A stretch of DNA of 64,000 nt from the NCBI GenBank assembly GCA_048268005.1, contig JBLWWJ010000001.1, positions 1,116,001-1,180,000 on the forward strand, given 5' to 3'. Numbering within the stretch: the first letter of the stretch is position 1; every line of letters begins with the position of its first letter. The notes beneath the pieces were generated by a model. That model was not told where the DNA came from. It made no database searches and worked only from the letters and a program-made list of their open reading frames with translations. The translations under genes and the position numbers were made by a program. Below, in pieces: positions 45,328 to 54,747 of the stretch. This DNA is from Ancylomarina sp048268005. GTDB taxonomy: Bacteria > Bacteroidota > Bacteroidia > Bacteroidales > Marinifilaceae.

Positions 45328-45750
45328 CTATAATATGTGTTCACCGTTCAAATAAAGCTGGTAATTAATATCTACCGAAGTTTGCATGGTGATAGAAACA
45401 GAACAGTATTTTTCAAAACTTAAGGCTGCAGCACGCTTTACCTTATCGGCTGGAATATTACCTTTTAAAAAGATTTTTAATGTCATCGCCTTAAAAGGCT
45501 TGGCCTCTAATACTTCGTGAGTATCGCCTTCTATTTCTACAGAATAGGATTCTATAATTTGACGTTGCTTCTTTAGAATATAGATGATGTCAATGGCTGA
45601 ACATCCTCCAACGCCCATAAGTAATAGCTCCATAGGGCTGGTTCCCTGAACGTTTTCAATTGTGGAGTTATCCATTAGTACAGGTACACCGCTAGCTCCT
45701 TTGGCTTCCATTAAATAATCATCGTTTATTCTTTCAATCGTTACTTTCAT
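45328..45750 (-). CDS. OsmC family protein
   Basis: 140 residues. The two redox cysteines of the OsmC/Ohr fold are present: Cys50 in LLLMGVGGCSAIDII and Cys116 in FEKYCSVS. GTSPMELLLMG and a beta-rich N-terminus (DYLMEAKGASGVPVLMD) complete the family pattern. OsmC/Ohr-type proteins are thiol peroxidases for organic hydroperoxides; this one matches the shorter YhfA-like branch, whose substrate is not settled. It follows a cysteine hydrolase gene (gap 13 bp) and ends in a terminator. Confidence 0.92.
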   Translation of the reverse strand: MKVTIERINDDYLMEAKGASGVPVLMDNSTIENVQGTSPMELLLMGVGGCSAIDIIYILKKQRQIIESYSVEIEGDTHEVLEAKPFKAMTLKIFLKGNIPADKVKRAAALSFEKYCSVSITMQTSVDINYQLYLNGEHIL

Positions 45751-45763
45751 CTTTTCTTGTATG

Positions 45764-46330
45764 TTATATTATTTTAAGTAGTTGCGTCGTGTTCATTACT
45801 GTTGCAAATTCATCCTTTAAATTAGCAATAGAAATCTGATGAACAATTTCAGAGGGGTATTTTTCACCATGAAGACCTATTCGGTCAAAAGTAGCCGTAG
45901 CATCGTCAATAAGAATGGTTTTGTAGCCGAAATTTCCCGCCATCCGGGTTGTGGTTGATATACAGTGGTTGGTTGTTAGGCCTACAATAATGAGGTCTGT
46001 TGTGCCATTAGTATCGAGTTGATCTTTTAGGTCAGTGCCGATAAAGGCAGAATTCACCTTTTTAATGATTACTGTTTCTCCATTTATGGGTTTAACCTGA
46101 TCACAAATCTCGAAGCCTTTATGCGATTCATGTAATCTGGATTTTGGATTCTGTGAGCTATGAATAATGTGATAGATAGGTAAGCTTAAGCTCCTGCATT
46201 TAGCAAGAATTAGAGCCGCTTTCTCTTCAGCATCCTTATTGTTTCTATTTCCGCCCCAATAGGCTTCATCATCAAAACCTTTTTGAAGATCGATTAATAA
46301 TAGAGCCGGCTTGCTTTCTCTTAACTTCAT
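45764..46330 (-). CDS. Isochorismatase-like cysteine hydrolase
   Basis: 188 residues with the catalytic triad of the family: Asp14 in LLIDLQKGF, Lys91 in IIKKVNSAF, and Cys123 in TTNHCISTTTRMA with the preceding turn. Members hydrolyse isochorismate, nicotinamide or N-carbamoyl compounds; the sequence does not tell which. It is translated just before OsmC and lies 29 bp downstream of a LysR regulator gene, all on the minus strand, so the three may be one transcription unit. Confidence 0.9.
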   Translation of the reverse strand: MKLRESKPALLLIDLQKGFDDEAYWGGNRNNKDAEEKAALILAKCRSLSLPIYHIIHSSQNPKSRLHESHKGFEICDQVKPINGETVIIKKVNSAFIGTDLKDQLDTNGTTDLIIVGLTTNHCISTTTRMAGNFGYKTILIDDATATFDRIGLHGEKYPSEIVHQISIANLKDEFATVMNTTQLLKII

Positions 46331-46359
46331 TCTTGTGATTTTAAAAGTGAAAACTTCAA

Positions 46360-47253
46360 CTATTTCTTTTTTTGAATTAGTGTATTAATCAGATTATCAA
46401 GTACTGGGTTGGTATTCATATTATTCCAAACCATCCTTAGGGTGGTTCTCTGCGGAATTTTATCTAATTCTATAAATTTTATGCCCATATCATAGCCTAA
46501 TTTAAGGGATGTAGGGACTATAGCCACTCCAAATTTATTTTCAACAAGCCGAAAAATGGAACTCGCATTAACCGTGTAGTGAGAGATAAGAGGAGAGAAC
46601 TTACTATGATCGAATATTTGCATGACTTTCTCGTGGTAAGATTCACTATAAGAAGAATCAAAAAGAATAAAGGACTCATCCTTAAGTTGAATCAAATCCT
46701 TAAAATTAGACTTGTCAAGTTGGTGATCCTTAGGTAGAACCAGTGAGAAGGTGTCTTCGAATACAGACTGGATATTGATGCCTCTTGGCACACGTTCCAT
46801 TCTTACAAATCCCACATCAATTTCCTGATTAAGCAGGGCTTGAATCTGTTTCTCATTGTCCATTTCGTTTAAATTGAAAAGAACGTGTGGGTGCTTACTT
46901 TTGTATTTTAGTAAAAGATCAGGAATCACTTTTTGCATGGCAGATCCCACATAGCCCAACTTAAGGTTACCATCCAAACCATCATTCAAGAGCTTAGCAT
47001 GCGAAATAATGTCATCTAAACGTTTGAAGGTATTACTTAGTTCTTTTTGTAAGTATAAGCCTGCTTTTGTCAGTTCTACTTTCCTGTTATGGCGTTCGAA
47101 AAGGCTAATACCCATATCTTTTTCCATTTGTTTGATTTGTCTGCTTAGGCCAGGTTGAGATATATACAAGCGTTCTGCAGCCTTTCTAAAGTGGAGATCC
47201 TTGGCAAGTGCAAGAAAATATTTATAATGCCTTAATTCTATTTGATTACTCAT
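46360..47253 (-). CDS. LysR family transcriptional regulator
   Basis: 297 residues. The winged HTH covers residues 4-62 (ELRHYKYFLALAKDLHFRKAAERLYISQPGLSRQIKQME), then the coiled linker and the periplasmic-binding-like effector domain (LKLGYVGSAMQKVIPDLLLKYK). LysR regulators usually control the divergent neighbour, here hutU, through a T-N11-A type dyad. One possible site is ACAAAACTAGTCTTGT at 47269-47284. The downstream cysteine hydrolase and OsmC genes are also possible targets. Confidence 0.93.
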   Translation of the reverse strand: MSNQIELRHYKYFLALAKDLHFRKAAERLYISQPGLSRQIKQMEKDMGISLFERHNRKVELTKAGLYLQKELSNTFKRLDDIISHAKLLNDGLDGNLKLGYVGSAMQKVIPDLLLKYKSKHPHVLFNLNEMDNEKQIQALLNQEIDVGFVRMERVPRGINIQSVFEDTFSLVLPKDHQLDKSNFKDLIQLKDESFILFDSSYSESYHEKVMQIFDHSKFSPLISHYTVNASSIFRLVENKFGVAIVPTSLKLGYDMGIKFIELDKIPQRTTLRMVWNNMNTNPVLDNLINTLIQKKK

Positions 47254-47268
47254 GGTTATTAAATCTTG

Positions 47269-47284
47269 ACAAAACTAGTCTTGT
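47269..47284. promoter_or_regulatory. Candidate LysR operator
   Basis: ACAAAACTAGTCTTGT is an imperfect 16-bp dyad (14 of 16 positions symmetric) in the 138-bp gap between the divergent LysR and hutU genes. It overlaps the putative -33 element of hutU, a position suited to control. Confidence 0.4.
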
Positions 47285-47311
47285 TAGGTATCAAAACTAA
47301 GGATATCTTTG
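47280..47311 (+). promoter_or_regulatory. Putative hutU promoter (Bacteroidota type)
   Basis: TTG at 47281-47283 and TATCTTTG at 47304-47311, separated by 20 bp, fit the Bacteroidota sigma-ABfr pattern (TTG-N19..21-TANNTTTG). Predicted transcription start is near 47318, giving a leader of about 80 nt. Confidence 0.6.
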
Positions 47312-47400
47312 CAATAATAAAATAGATAAGAGCTGCCTTTTTAAAGTTTATGAACTTTTAGGGACAAAAATATTTAGTTTGAATCATTAAGTTGAAAAAT

Positions 47401-49398
47401 ATGACATTTCAAGAACAAATTTTGCAAGGAATTCCATCTGAATTACCGGCAAAGAAGGCTTATCCAAAGGATGCTAACAGAGCTCCTAAGAGAAAAGATA
47501 TTCTATCAGTAGAAGAGAAGCAATTAGCAATTCGTAATGCTTTACGTTATTTCCCAAAGCCTTGGCATAAGGAATTAGCTGCTGAATTTGCTCAGGAATT
47601 ATTAGACTTCGGTCGTATTTATATGTACCGCTTTAAGCCTGAGTATAAGATTTATGCTCGTCCTATTCAAGAGTATCCAGCTCAATCGCAACAGGCGGCT
47701 GGTATCATGATGATGATGCAAAATAACCTGGATCCAGCTGTAGCTCAACATCCTGAGGAGCTTATTACTTATGGTGGAAACGGGGCCGTATTCCAGAACT
47801 GGGCGCAATACTTGCTTACTATGCAGTATTTAGCAACCATGACTGACGAGCAAACACTACATATGTACTCAGGTCACCCAATGGGTTTATTCCCATCATC
47901 AAAGGGAGCGCCTCGTGTGATTGTTACGAATGGTTTGGTTATTCCTAACTATTCTAAGCCTGACCATTGGGAAAAATTCAATGCTCTAGGTGTTTCTCAA
48001 TACGGACAGATGACAGCTGGTTCTTTCATGTACATTGGCCCACAGGGAATTGTTCATGGAACAACAATTACAGTAATGAATGCATTCCGTAAAATTTTGA
48101 AAAAAGGAGAAACGCCTGCTGGAAAGATTTTCTTAACTGCTGGTTTAGGTGGTATGAGTGGAGCACAGCCTAAGGCTGGTAATATTGCCGGTTGTATTAC
48201 AATTGGTGCCGAGGTAAATCCTAAGGCTGCAATAAAGCGTCATGAGCAAGGTTGGGTTGATGTATTGATCGATAATATGGACGATCTAATTGCTCGTGTA
48301 AAACAAGCTCAGGAAACTAAAGAAGTGGTTTCAATTGCCTTTATTGGTAATGTGGTTGACGTTTGGGAGCGATTTGATAAAGAGAACATCTTTATTCACG
48401 TTGGTTCTGACCAGACTTCGCTACATATTCCTTGGACGGGTGGATATTATCCGGTTGATGTTTCTTTCGAGGAGTCAAACCGATTGATCCGTGAGGAGCC
48501 AGAAGTATTTAAAGAGAAAGTACAAGCTTCACTTCGTCGCCAAGCCGCATCTATAAATAATCATACGGCTAAGGGAACTTATTTCTTCGATTATGGAAAT
48601 GCATTCCTATTAGAGGCATCTCGCGCAGGTGCTGATATTATGGCTGATAATGGTATTGATTTCAGGTACAAGTCATACGTTCAGGATATTCTAGGACCTA
48701 TGTGTTTTGATTATGGTTTCGGACCATTCCGTTGGGTTTGTGCATCGGGTAGACCAGAGGACTTGGATATGACTGATGAGATTGCAATGCAAGTTCTACA
48801 GGAGATCAAGGAGAATTCTCCGGAAGAGATTCAATTGCAAATGCAGGATAATATCACCTGGATTAAGGAAGCTAAGCAAAACAAAATGGTTGTTGGTTCT
48901 CAGGCTCGTATTTTATATGCGGATGCTGAAGGACGTTCTAAAATTGCAGAAGCATTTAACAATGCCATTGCTGCAGGAAAAATTGGTCCTGTTGTTCTTG
49001 GTCGTGACCATCATGATGTGAGTGGTACCGATTCACCATACAGAGAGACATCTAACATTTATGATGGTTCTAAGTTCACAGCTGATATGTCTATTCACAA
49101 TGTGATTGGCGATAGCTTTAGAGGTGCGACCTGGGTATCTATCCACAATGGTGGTGGTGTAGGCTGGGGTGAAGTAATGAATGGTGGTTTTGGTATGTTA
49201 CTTGACGGAACTCCAGAAGCTGATGCTCGTCTTAAAAGCATGTTGTTTTACGATGTAAACAATGGTATTGCGCGTCGTTCATGGGCTAGAAATGACGAAG
49301 CTATGTTCGCGATTAAGCGTGAAATGGAGCGTCGACCAGACCTAAAGGTGACTTTACCTAATCTTGTTGAAGATAATTTGTTAACTGATCTTTTCTAA
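47401..49398 (+). CDS. hutU: Urocanate hydratase
   Basis: 665 residues from the ATG at 47401; an in-frame TTG sits three codons earlier. NAD-binding segment LTAGLGGMSGAQPKAGNIAG, active-site region YVQDILGPMCFDYGFGPFRWVCASG, and C-terminal SIHNGGGVGWGEVMNGGFGM are all diagnostic. It turns urocanate into 4-imidazolone-5-propionate in histidine breakdown, using tightly bound NAD as electrophile. The longer Bacteroidota form has about 100 residues more than the enterobacterial enzyme. No other hut gene is adjacent. A terminator follows at 49423. Confidence 0.96.
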   Translation: MTFQEQILQGIPSELPAKKAYPKDANRAPKRKDILSVEEKQLAIRNALRYFPKPWHKELAAEFAQELLDFGRIYMYRFKPEYKIYARPIQEYPAQSQQAAGIMMMMQNNLDPAVAQHPEELITYGGNGAVFQNWAQYLLTMQYLATMTDEQTLHMYSGHPMGLFPSSKGAPRVIVTNGLVIPNYSKPDHWEKFNALGVSQYGQMTAGSFMYIGPQGIVHGTTITVMNAFRKILKKGETPAGKIFLTAGLGGMSGAQPKAGNIAGCITIGAEVNPKAAIKRHEQGWVDVLIDNMDDLIARVKQAQETKEVVSIAFIGNVVDVWERFDKENIFIHVGSDQTSLHIPWTGGYYPVDVSFEESNRLIREEPEVFKEKVQASLRRQAASINNHTAKGTYFFDYGNAFLLEASRAGADIMADNGIDFRYKSYVQDILGPMCFDYGFGPFRWVCASGRPEDLDMTDEIAMQVLQEIKENSPEEIQLQMQDNITWIKEAKQNKMVVGSQARILYADAEGRSKIAEAFNNAIAAGKIGPVVLGRDHHDVSGTDSPYRETSNIYDGSKFTADMSIHNVIGDSFRGATWVSIHNGGGVGWGEVMNGGFGMLLDGTPEADARLKSMLFYDVNNGIARRSWARNDEAMFAIKREMERRPDLKVTLPNLVEDNLLTDLF

Positions 49399-49422
49399 AG
49401 ATTAGTTTAGTGTAAAAAAGGA

Positions 49423-49458
49423 AAATGGGGTCAGCTATGTGCTGAGCCCATTTTTTTT
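49423..49458 (+). terminator. Intrinsic terminator of hutU
   Basis: Stem AATGGGgTCAGC / GCTGAgCCCATT with a 5-nt loop and a T8 run, 25 bp after the stop. Confidence 0.88.
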
Positions 49459-49683
49459 GATAAATGTTAACAGAAACCTGAAAATAAAACTTAATCCTGT
49501 CCAGAAATCTGGATGGGATTTCTTTATTGAAGATGGATCTAAATAGTCGAGTCAAAACACTGTCTAGTCGGGATTTTTTGATTATTTATTGTTGAAATTA
49601 TCGTAAATTTATAAGTAGATCACATAGACGAATTAAGCATTTTGGTTTAAGGTGGAAACGATACTCAGACAATATTTTAAATT

Positions 49684-50196
49684 ATGCTTATTCAAAAACA
49701 ATTTTCGATTAAATGGCTAAGTGTGGCATTGATCATGTGCCTCATGTTTAGCGTGAATTCCTGTGGGAATGATGACGATGATGACGGTAATGGTAATAAT
49801 GTGCCATCTTACGTGGGGACCTGGGAGTTAGAGGATGATGGATTTATGCAGGAGCTGGTCATTACAGAAAGCACTTTTAAAATGACCTTGAGTTTGTTTG
49901 AGGAGGATGTATGGATAGATCTGATGCTTGTTGAAGGGAGCTATACCGTGAGTGGTGATATTTTTACGCTTACTGTTACCAGAATTGGAATTCTCAGAGA
50001 AGATATGAGTGGAATGGATTATTATACTCCTGATGATCCAGACTGGGATTTGATTTTAGAGGATGAGTTTGATATGGACGGAACTTTTGAAGTCAAATTT
50101 AAGGTGACAGGTAATCAACTCACTGTTATAAGTGATGAGAACGGAGATGGATTCTTTGATCCTGTAGAAGAGGGTGAAACCTTTACCAAGGCTTAA
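49684..50196 (+). CDS. Lipocalin-like lipoprotein, unknown
   Basis: 170 residues. The signal ends in the lipobox VNSC (Cys27), then NDDDDDGNGNN, an acidic flexible spacer frequent in Bacteroidota surface lipoproteins. The body YVGTWELEDDGFMQELVITESTFKM starts a small beta-barrel of lipocalin-like/META type, with an ENGDGFFDPVEEGE calcium-loop-like tail. No known function. Single gene with a strong terminator at 50273. Confidence 0.75.
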   Translation: MLIQKQFSIKWLSVALIMCLMFSVNSCGNDDDDDGNGNNVPSYVGTWELEDDGFMQELVITESTFKMTLSLFEEDVWIDLMLVEGSYTVSGDIFTLTVTRIGILREDMSGMDYYTPDDPDWDLILEDEFDMDGTFEVKFKVTGNQLTVISDENGDGFFDPVEEGETFTKA

Positions 50197-50272
50197 GCGG
50201 TATAATTAATAAACCGGATGTAAAAGGTAATCGGTTCATTTTTAAGTGAAGATTTATTTTGTAGAAAAAAAG

Positions 50273-50306
50273 AAATGGGTTCAGTATAACTGAACCCATT
50301 TTTTAT
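50273..50306 (+). terminator. Intrinsic terminator between convergent genes
   Basis: AAATGGGTTCAG / CTGAACCCATTT, perfect 12-bp stem, 5-nt loop, T run. It serves the gene ending at 50196 and possibly the minus-strand gene ending at 50338. Confidence 0.9.
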
Positions 50307-50337
50307 TGATAATATTTAAGTAAATAGAGTCGTAATC

Positions 50338-50781
50338 TTAGAATTTTTGAATAAGTAGGATTCCTATAAAGATTAATACCACACCCGCAATTCGTCCCCA
50401 GTTGACAGGTTGTACAGGTACTCCAAACAGTCCAAAATGATCTAATGCCAGAGAGAAAACCATTTGCCCTGCTATTATTAGACCAAAGCTTAAAGCAGCA
50501 CCCAATCGGGGAACCAGAAATATAATAGATGTGACATAAATACATCCCATAAAACCACCTATCCATGCATATACAGGAGCCTCTTTAATCGCCAATACAA
50601 TATTGTTGGGAGTACGTGTCCCTATGATGACGGTTAGTAAAATAAAGCCACCCACAATAAAGTTAACCAGTGCTGCCATAAGAGGCGCTTTGAGAAAAGT
50701 TCCCAATTTGGCATTAATACTGGCCTGTACAGGTAATAAACAGCCTACAATAAGGGCCAATAACATTAGGAAATATCTCAT
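50338..50781 (-). CDS. DMT superfamily transporter, YdcZ (DUF606) type
   Basis: 147 residues, five transmembrane helices. It begins with an ALIVGCLLPVQASINAKLG motif typical of this half-size group, followed by AALVNFIVGGF, WIGGFMGCIYVTS and a C-terminal WGRIAGVVLIFIGILLIQ. It is half the size of EamA transporters and probably works as a dimer. Substrate unknown. It lies 94 bp after the start of the adenosine deaminase gene's end on the same strand; cotranscription is possible. Confidence 0.88.
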   Translation of the reverse strand: MRYFLMLLALIVGCLLPVQASINAKLGTFLKAPLMAALVNFIVGGFILLTVIIGTRTPNNIVLAIKEAPVYAWIGGFMGCIYVTSIIFLVPRLGAALSFGLIIAGQMVFSLALDHFGLFGVPVQPVNWGRIAGVVLIFIGILLIQKF

Positions 50782-50875
50782 AATTAAAATTGTTGCAAGC
50801 TTATTTATTATCCAGTAATGATTTTTATTTCTTAAGTAGTTAGAACTACTTTTACTATTTCTACAGTCAGAAAAA

Positions 50876-51931
50876 TTAAATATAGTCCCTTTGAATTTCT
50901 AAGCCCTTTTCTTTCAATTCCTGACTTACTTTTCTCAGGAGCTTTACCTTTTGATTCAAAGGCAGAAAGGCCGATTTGAAACCATTCGTAATCAGATACT
51001 TTATTTCTTTAGGACTAAAATTAAATTCTTTGATTGCCAATAAATATTCGTCAGTCAAAGTCGTTTTAGAAATTAATCTGTTGTCCGTATTGATGGTTAC
51101 TCTTAAACCCATATCAAAGTAGAACCTGATTGGATGTCTTGAATAAGATTCAATGGCCTTTGTTTGAAGATTCGAGGTAATGCACATCTCAAGGGGAATT
51201 CGATGATCGTTGACATAGTTAAGCAAATCACCATCTTCTTTTAATCTTGTACCATGTCCAATTCTATTGGCTCTAATATGATGCAAGGCCTGATGTATTG
51301 ATTCTGGACCATAGGCTTCGCCCGCGTGTACGGTGGTGTTAATGTTGTTATTAATTATCAGGTAAAAAGCTTCCTTATGATCTTTGGCAGGGAAATTCCT
51401 TTCTGCACCAGCAAGATCGAAGCCCACGACACCATAGTTTTTATAGGCAACACAGAGCTCTGCTAGTATATTGGTTGTTTCAGGGCTCAAATGACGAAGA
51501 CCACAAATGATGATACCTATGGTCATGTCAAAGTCTTTTTCAGCTTTTATTTTACCATCCAACACAGCCTCTACGACTTTGCTTAAAGATAAGCCGTTGT
51601 TAACATGAAGAATAGGTGAAAATCGAATTTCTAAATACCTTACATTTTCTTCCGCACAATCTTCTGCTAATTCGTAAGTGGCACGCTCCAGAGCGCTTTT
51701 AGTTTGGAGAACAGAACAGGTAATATCAAAGGGTCTTAGATAATCGGTTAGGCTTTTACAATTATTACCAACTTCTAATATTTGCTTTAGCTTTTTCGGA
51801 TCTTTTTCAGGTAGTTCAACCTTGTTTTTATTTGCAAGATCGATAATGGTTTCAACCCGCATCGATCCATCTAAATGGCAATGAAGTTCAGCTTTGGGTA
51901 AGCTTTTTATAAATTCTCGTGTAAGTTCCAC
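50876..51931 (-). CDS. add: Adenosine deaminase
   Basis: 351 residues. Zinc ligands His17 and His19 are in KAELHCHLDG. DLAGAERNF, INTTVHAGEAYGP (metal His and catalytic Glu) and RIGHGTRL are the family's remaining signature sites, and ITINTDNR (as VTINTDNR) carries the last metal Asp region. It deaminates adenosine or deoxyadenosine to inosine in purine salvage. The start is a GTG at 51931 with no better ATG upstream. Members of this family also act on N6-modified adenines, so substrate range is not certain. Confidence 0.9.
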   Translation of the reverse strand: MELTREFIKSLPKAELHCHLDGSMRVETIIDLANKNKVELPEKDPKKLKQILEVGNNCKSLTDYLRPFDITCSVLQTKSALERATYELAEDCAEENVRYLEIRFSPILHVNNGLSLSKVVEAVLDGKIKAEKDFDMTIGIIICGLRHLSPETTNILAELCVAYKNYGVVGFDLAGAERNFPAKDHKEAFYLIINNNINTTVHAGEAYGPESIHQALHHIRANRIGHGTRLKEDGDLLNYVNDHRIPLEMCITSNLQTKAIESYSRHPIRFYFDMGLRVTINTDNRLISKTTLTDEYLLAIKEFNFSPKEIKYLITNGFKSAFLPLNQKVKLLRKVSQELKEKGLEIQRDYI

Positions 51932-52172
51932 TCTTTAATTATTTTGTTAATAGAAAATAGTAAAGTTTCTAAAAATAAAATGGTTGTGATCTAAAAGCAC
52001 CAGCAGATGAAGCCTTATGACACTTTTAAGGATAACACAAAGATATGACTAAATTTTAAAATGATAGAGTCATTCTAAATTGCAAGAGATTTTTTTTATT
52101 TTATGTTGTATAGTTGGATTAAAGTGTACAAATTGCGATTATTAATCTTCATCTAATTTAAACCTACCCAAT

Positions 52173-52748
52173 ATGAAATCTAATTGTCTTGTTTTAGTGC
52201 TTGCTTGCGCTTTGTTTGCCTGCTCTAAGCCGCAATATCCGCATGTCGAAATTGAAACCCAATTAGGATCTATTGAACTAGAGATTTATGAAGATAAGGC
52301 GCCTATTACGGCAAAACATTTTCTATCAAATATCGATAATAAGGTATTTGCTGAGGCATGTTTCTATAGAGTGGTGCATATGAACAATCAGGAAGGGCGT
52401 GATATTAAGATTGAAGTGATACAGGGTGGTTTGTATCATGATTCTATTGTAGATCAATTGCCAACCATTAAACATGAGACAACCAAACAAACCGGAATTT
52501 TACATTTGGATGGGGTTATATCGATGGCAAGATACGAACCTGGATCGGCTTGCACCGAATTCTTCATTTGTATAGGAGACCAAGCTCATTTAGATGCGGG
52601 TGGCCTTCGTAATTCAGATAGTGAGGGCTTCGCTGCTTTTGGAAAGGTAATTAAGGGAATGGATGTTGTCAGAAAAATACAAATGCAAAAGGAAGAAGGG
52701 CAGATGCTTCTTGATCGCATTCCTATTATCTCTATAAAAAGAAAATAA
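52173..52748 (+). CDS. Cyclophilin-type peptidyl-prolyl isomerase, lipoprotein
   Basis: 191 residues. The lipoprotein signal has Cys17 in ALFAC. The cyclophilin domain begins HVEIETQLGSIELEIYEDKAPITAKHFL, then IQGG, GVISMARYEPGSACTEFFICIGDQ and GFAAFGKVIKGMDVV. Position FF-I-C-I is the PPIase core. The Trp and Arg of the most active cyclophilins are only partly kept, which may mean low activity. It catalyses proline cis-trans isomerisation during periplasmic protein folding. Confidence 0.9.
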   Translation: MKSNCLVLVLACALFACSKPQYPHVEIETQLGSIELEIYEDKAPITAKHFLSNIDNKVFAEACFYRVVHMNNQEGRDIKIEVIQGGLYHDSIVDQLPTIKHETTKQTGILHLDGVISMARYEPGSACTEFFICIGDQAHLDAGGLRNSDSEGFAAFGKVIKGMDVVRKIQMQKEEGQMLLDRIPIISIKRK

Positions 52749-52829
52749 GCAACTGCCAGAACCACATATTTTAAAATTCCAATTGAATAGCAGTCGTATG
52801 ATACTGATATAAGCGAGAAAATTGATAAA

Positions 52830-54740
52830 ATGAATATAATTAAGAGAATTTGCTTGACGCTTTGCTTGTTAAGCCTTGTTAGTGTTATTAAAGCACAGAA
52901 TGATATAAGATCCTGGTATCAACTATTAAATGAAAATGATGATAAAAGTGCCGTGATAGAAGAATGGCATACAACTTTTGAATTTGAAAAACAGGCGAAT
53001 CAAAAGATGCCCAAGGTGATTAAAACGGATGTTTGTAGAATAATTCCACTGGTAGGTCGACAACTGTCCAGAGCCTATTTTGTTAATTCTCACAAAGCTA
53101 TTCAGAAATATAAAGTCCTGTCATCTAAAGGGAATCGACGTGTAAAACCTATTATCGGGGATCAGAAAGATCCGGATATTTTTCAATCGGATGGTCAATA
53201 TTACTTCTTTTCACTGAATGTGACTGAAAAGGATCAATTTGTCGAGTTTAAAGTCGTGACGGTTTTTGATGATATACGCTTTTGTACACGAGAAGTTATT
53301 CCTGACAACCAGTTTTTTGTAAAAAAGAGAAAGCTTACTATTAAAAAGCCGGCTTGGTTAAGTTTAAACATACGCAGCTATAACTTCGATCAAGTTAAAG
53401 TTCGTAAAACAGATTCATTGTCGACATCAGGTGATCAGGTGTTTAAATACGAATTTGATCATATGTCTTCTCCACTTCAATGTAATTATTCACCTTCGGC
53501 TCTGCACGAGATTCCTCATTTGTTTTTTCTGGCTGAGGCCTATGAGAAGGAGGAAAACCAGTGGGAACCGATTTTAAAAACAACTCAAAATTTATACTCA
53601 TGGTATAAAGAGATGCTAGGAAATAGTGATCTGAATTCTAAAAGTTTTGAAGCTGTTCTTCCTGGGATTTTGAAAAACAAAAGAACAAAACAGGATAGCG
53701 TGAGTTCCATCTTTTATTGGGTACAAGATAATATCCGATATATCGCATTTGAGAAAGGGATAGATGGTTTCAGACCTCAGAGTGCTGACATGGTTTTTAA
53801 AAATAAATATGGTGATTGTAAGGGTATGGCAAATCTATTAAAAGCCATGTTAACGGCTGCCGGTTTTGATGCACGACTAACCTGGTTGGGTACTCGAGAT
53901 TTACCTTATACTTATGCAACCTCATCAATTGCGGTAGATAATCATATGATTTGTACCTGGATTGACAAGGAGAACAAAGTCTTTTTAGATGCTACAGAGA
54001 GATACGTTTGTTTTGGTGATTGTGGAGAGAGAATTCAATCAAAGGAGGTTTTAATTGAAGATGGCGAGTCGTTTATAATCGATACCATAAAAGCAGATGG
54101 TATGCTTGCGAATTGTAAAGATTACAATCTAAAGTTAAGGCTTAATGAGAAAAGTTTAAGTGGAGAAATGCGCGTTGAATATAAGGCGGAAAGTCAAAGA
54201 AGGTTTTTCCAGTTCATGGCAATGCAAAAAGTAGAAGATCAGGAGAAGACGATTGTTAGTTTGCTAAATAATGGACTACAGTGTGAAATCGACTCAATAC
54301 AGCCCTTGCCAATTAAATTTCAGCGTGATTCCAATCTACAGATACAATCAAGAGTTCTGAAATCAAATGCATTGTTAAAAGTTGGCAAAGAAGTTTATCT
54401 GGGCATCTCAGATCTGACACCTTATTTTAATCCCTACATCGATACGCTTAAATGCAATAAGCTGTATTTTAATGAAACCATTAATGAAAAAGTAAAAGTT
54501 GACTTTGAAATACCTGAGGGATTCAAGCTGAAAGTATTACCTAAGCCCATAGAAGTTCAGTTGAATGATATTTCTTTTAAAGCAGGTTTTGGAAGTGACA
54601 GTGGGGTCGTGAGATACACTTCTCAATTGCAGATTCCCAATAGAATTATTGCTCGTGATGAGCTGTCTGATTTATTGGACTTATTGAAACAACAAAAAAA
54701 ATACAGAAGTCAGAAAATAGTGTTTGAAACAAAATTGTAA
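52830..54740 (+). CDS. DUF3857 / transglutaminase-like domain protein
   Basis: 636 residues with a signal peptide ending ...VIKAQ. An N-terminal DUF3857 beta domain is followed by the transglutaminase-like core: Cys in KYGDCKGMANLLKAML, His in AVDNHMICTWID and Asp in VFLDATERYV, a complete Cys-His-Asp triad. A C-terminal beta domain follows (LNEKSLSGEMRVEYKAES). Function in Bacteroidota is not established, but the triad implies amide or peptide bond chemistry in the periplasm. The next gene starts 7 bp after its stop and is a paralogue, so they form one operon. Confidence 0.85.
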   Translation: MNIIKRICLTLCLLSLVSVIKAQNDIRSWYQLLNENDDKSAVIEEWHTTFEFEKQANQKMPKVIKTDVCRIIPLVGRQLSRAYFVNSHKAIQKYKVLSSKGNRRVKPIIGDQKDPDIFQSDGQYYFFSLNVTEKDQFVEFKVVTVFDDIRFCTREVIPDNQFFVKKRKLTIKKPAWLSLNIRSYNFDQVKVRKTDSLSTSGDQVFKYEFDHMSSPLQCNYSPSALHEIPHLFFLAEAYEKEENQWEPILKTTQNLYSWYKEMLGNSDLNSKSFEAVLPGILKNKRTKQDSVSSIFYWVQDNIRYIAFEKGIDGFRPQSADMVFKNKYGDCKGMANLLKAMLTAAGFDARLTWLGTRDLPYTYATSSIAVDNHMICTWIDKENKVFLDATERYVCFGDCGERIQSKEVLIEDGESFIIDTIKADGMLANCKDYNLKLRLNEKSLSGEMRVEYKAESQRRFFQFMAMQKVEDQEKTIVSLLNNGLQCEIDSIQPLPIKFQRDSNLQIQSRVLKSNALLKVGKEVYLGISDLTPYFNPYIDTLKCNKLYFNETINEKVKVDFEIPEGFKLKVLPKPIEVQLNDISFKAGFGSDSGVVRYTSQLQIPNRIIARDELSDLLDLLKQQKKYRSQKIVFETKL

Positions 54741-54747
54741 AAGAAAA

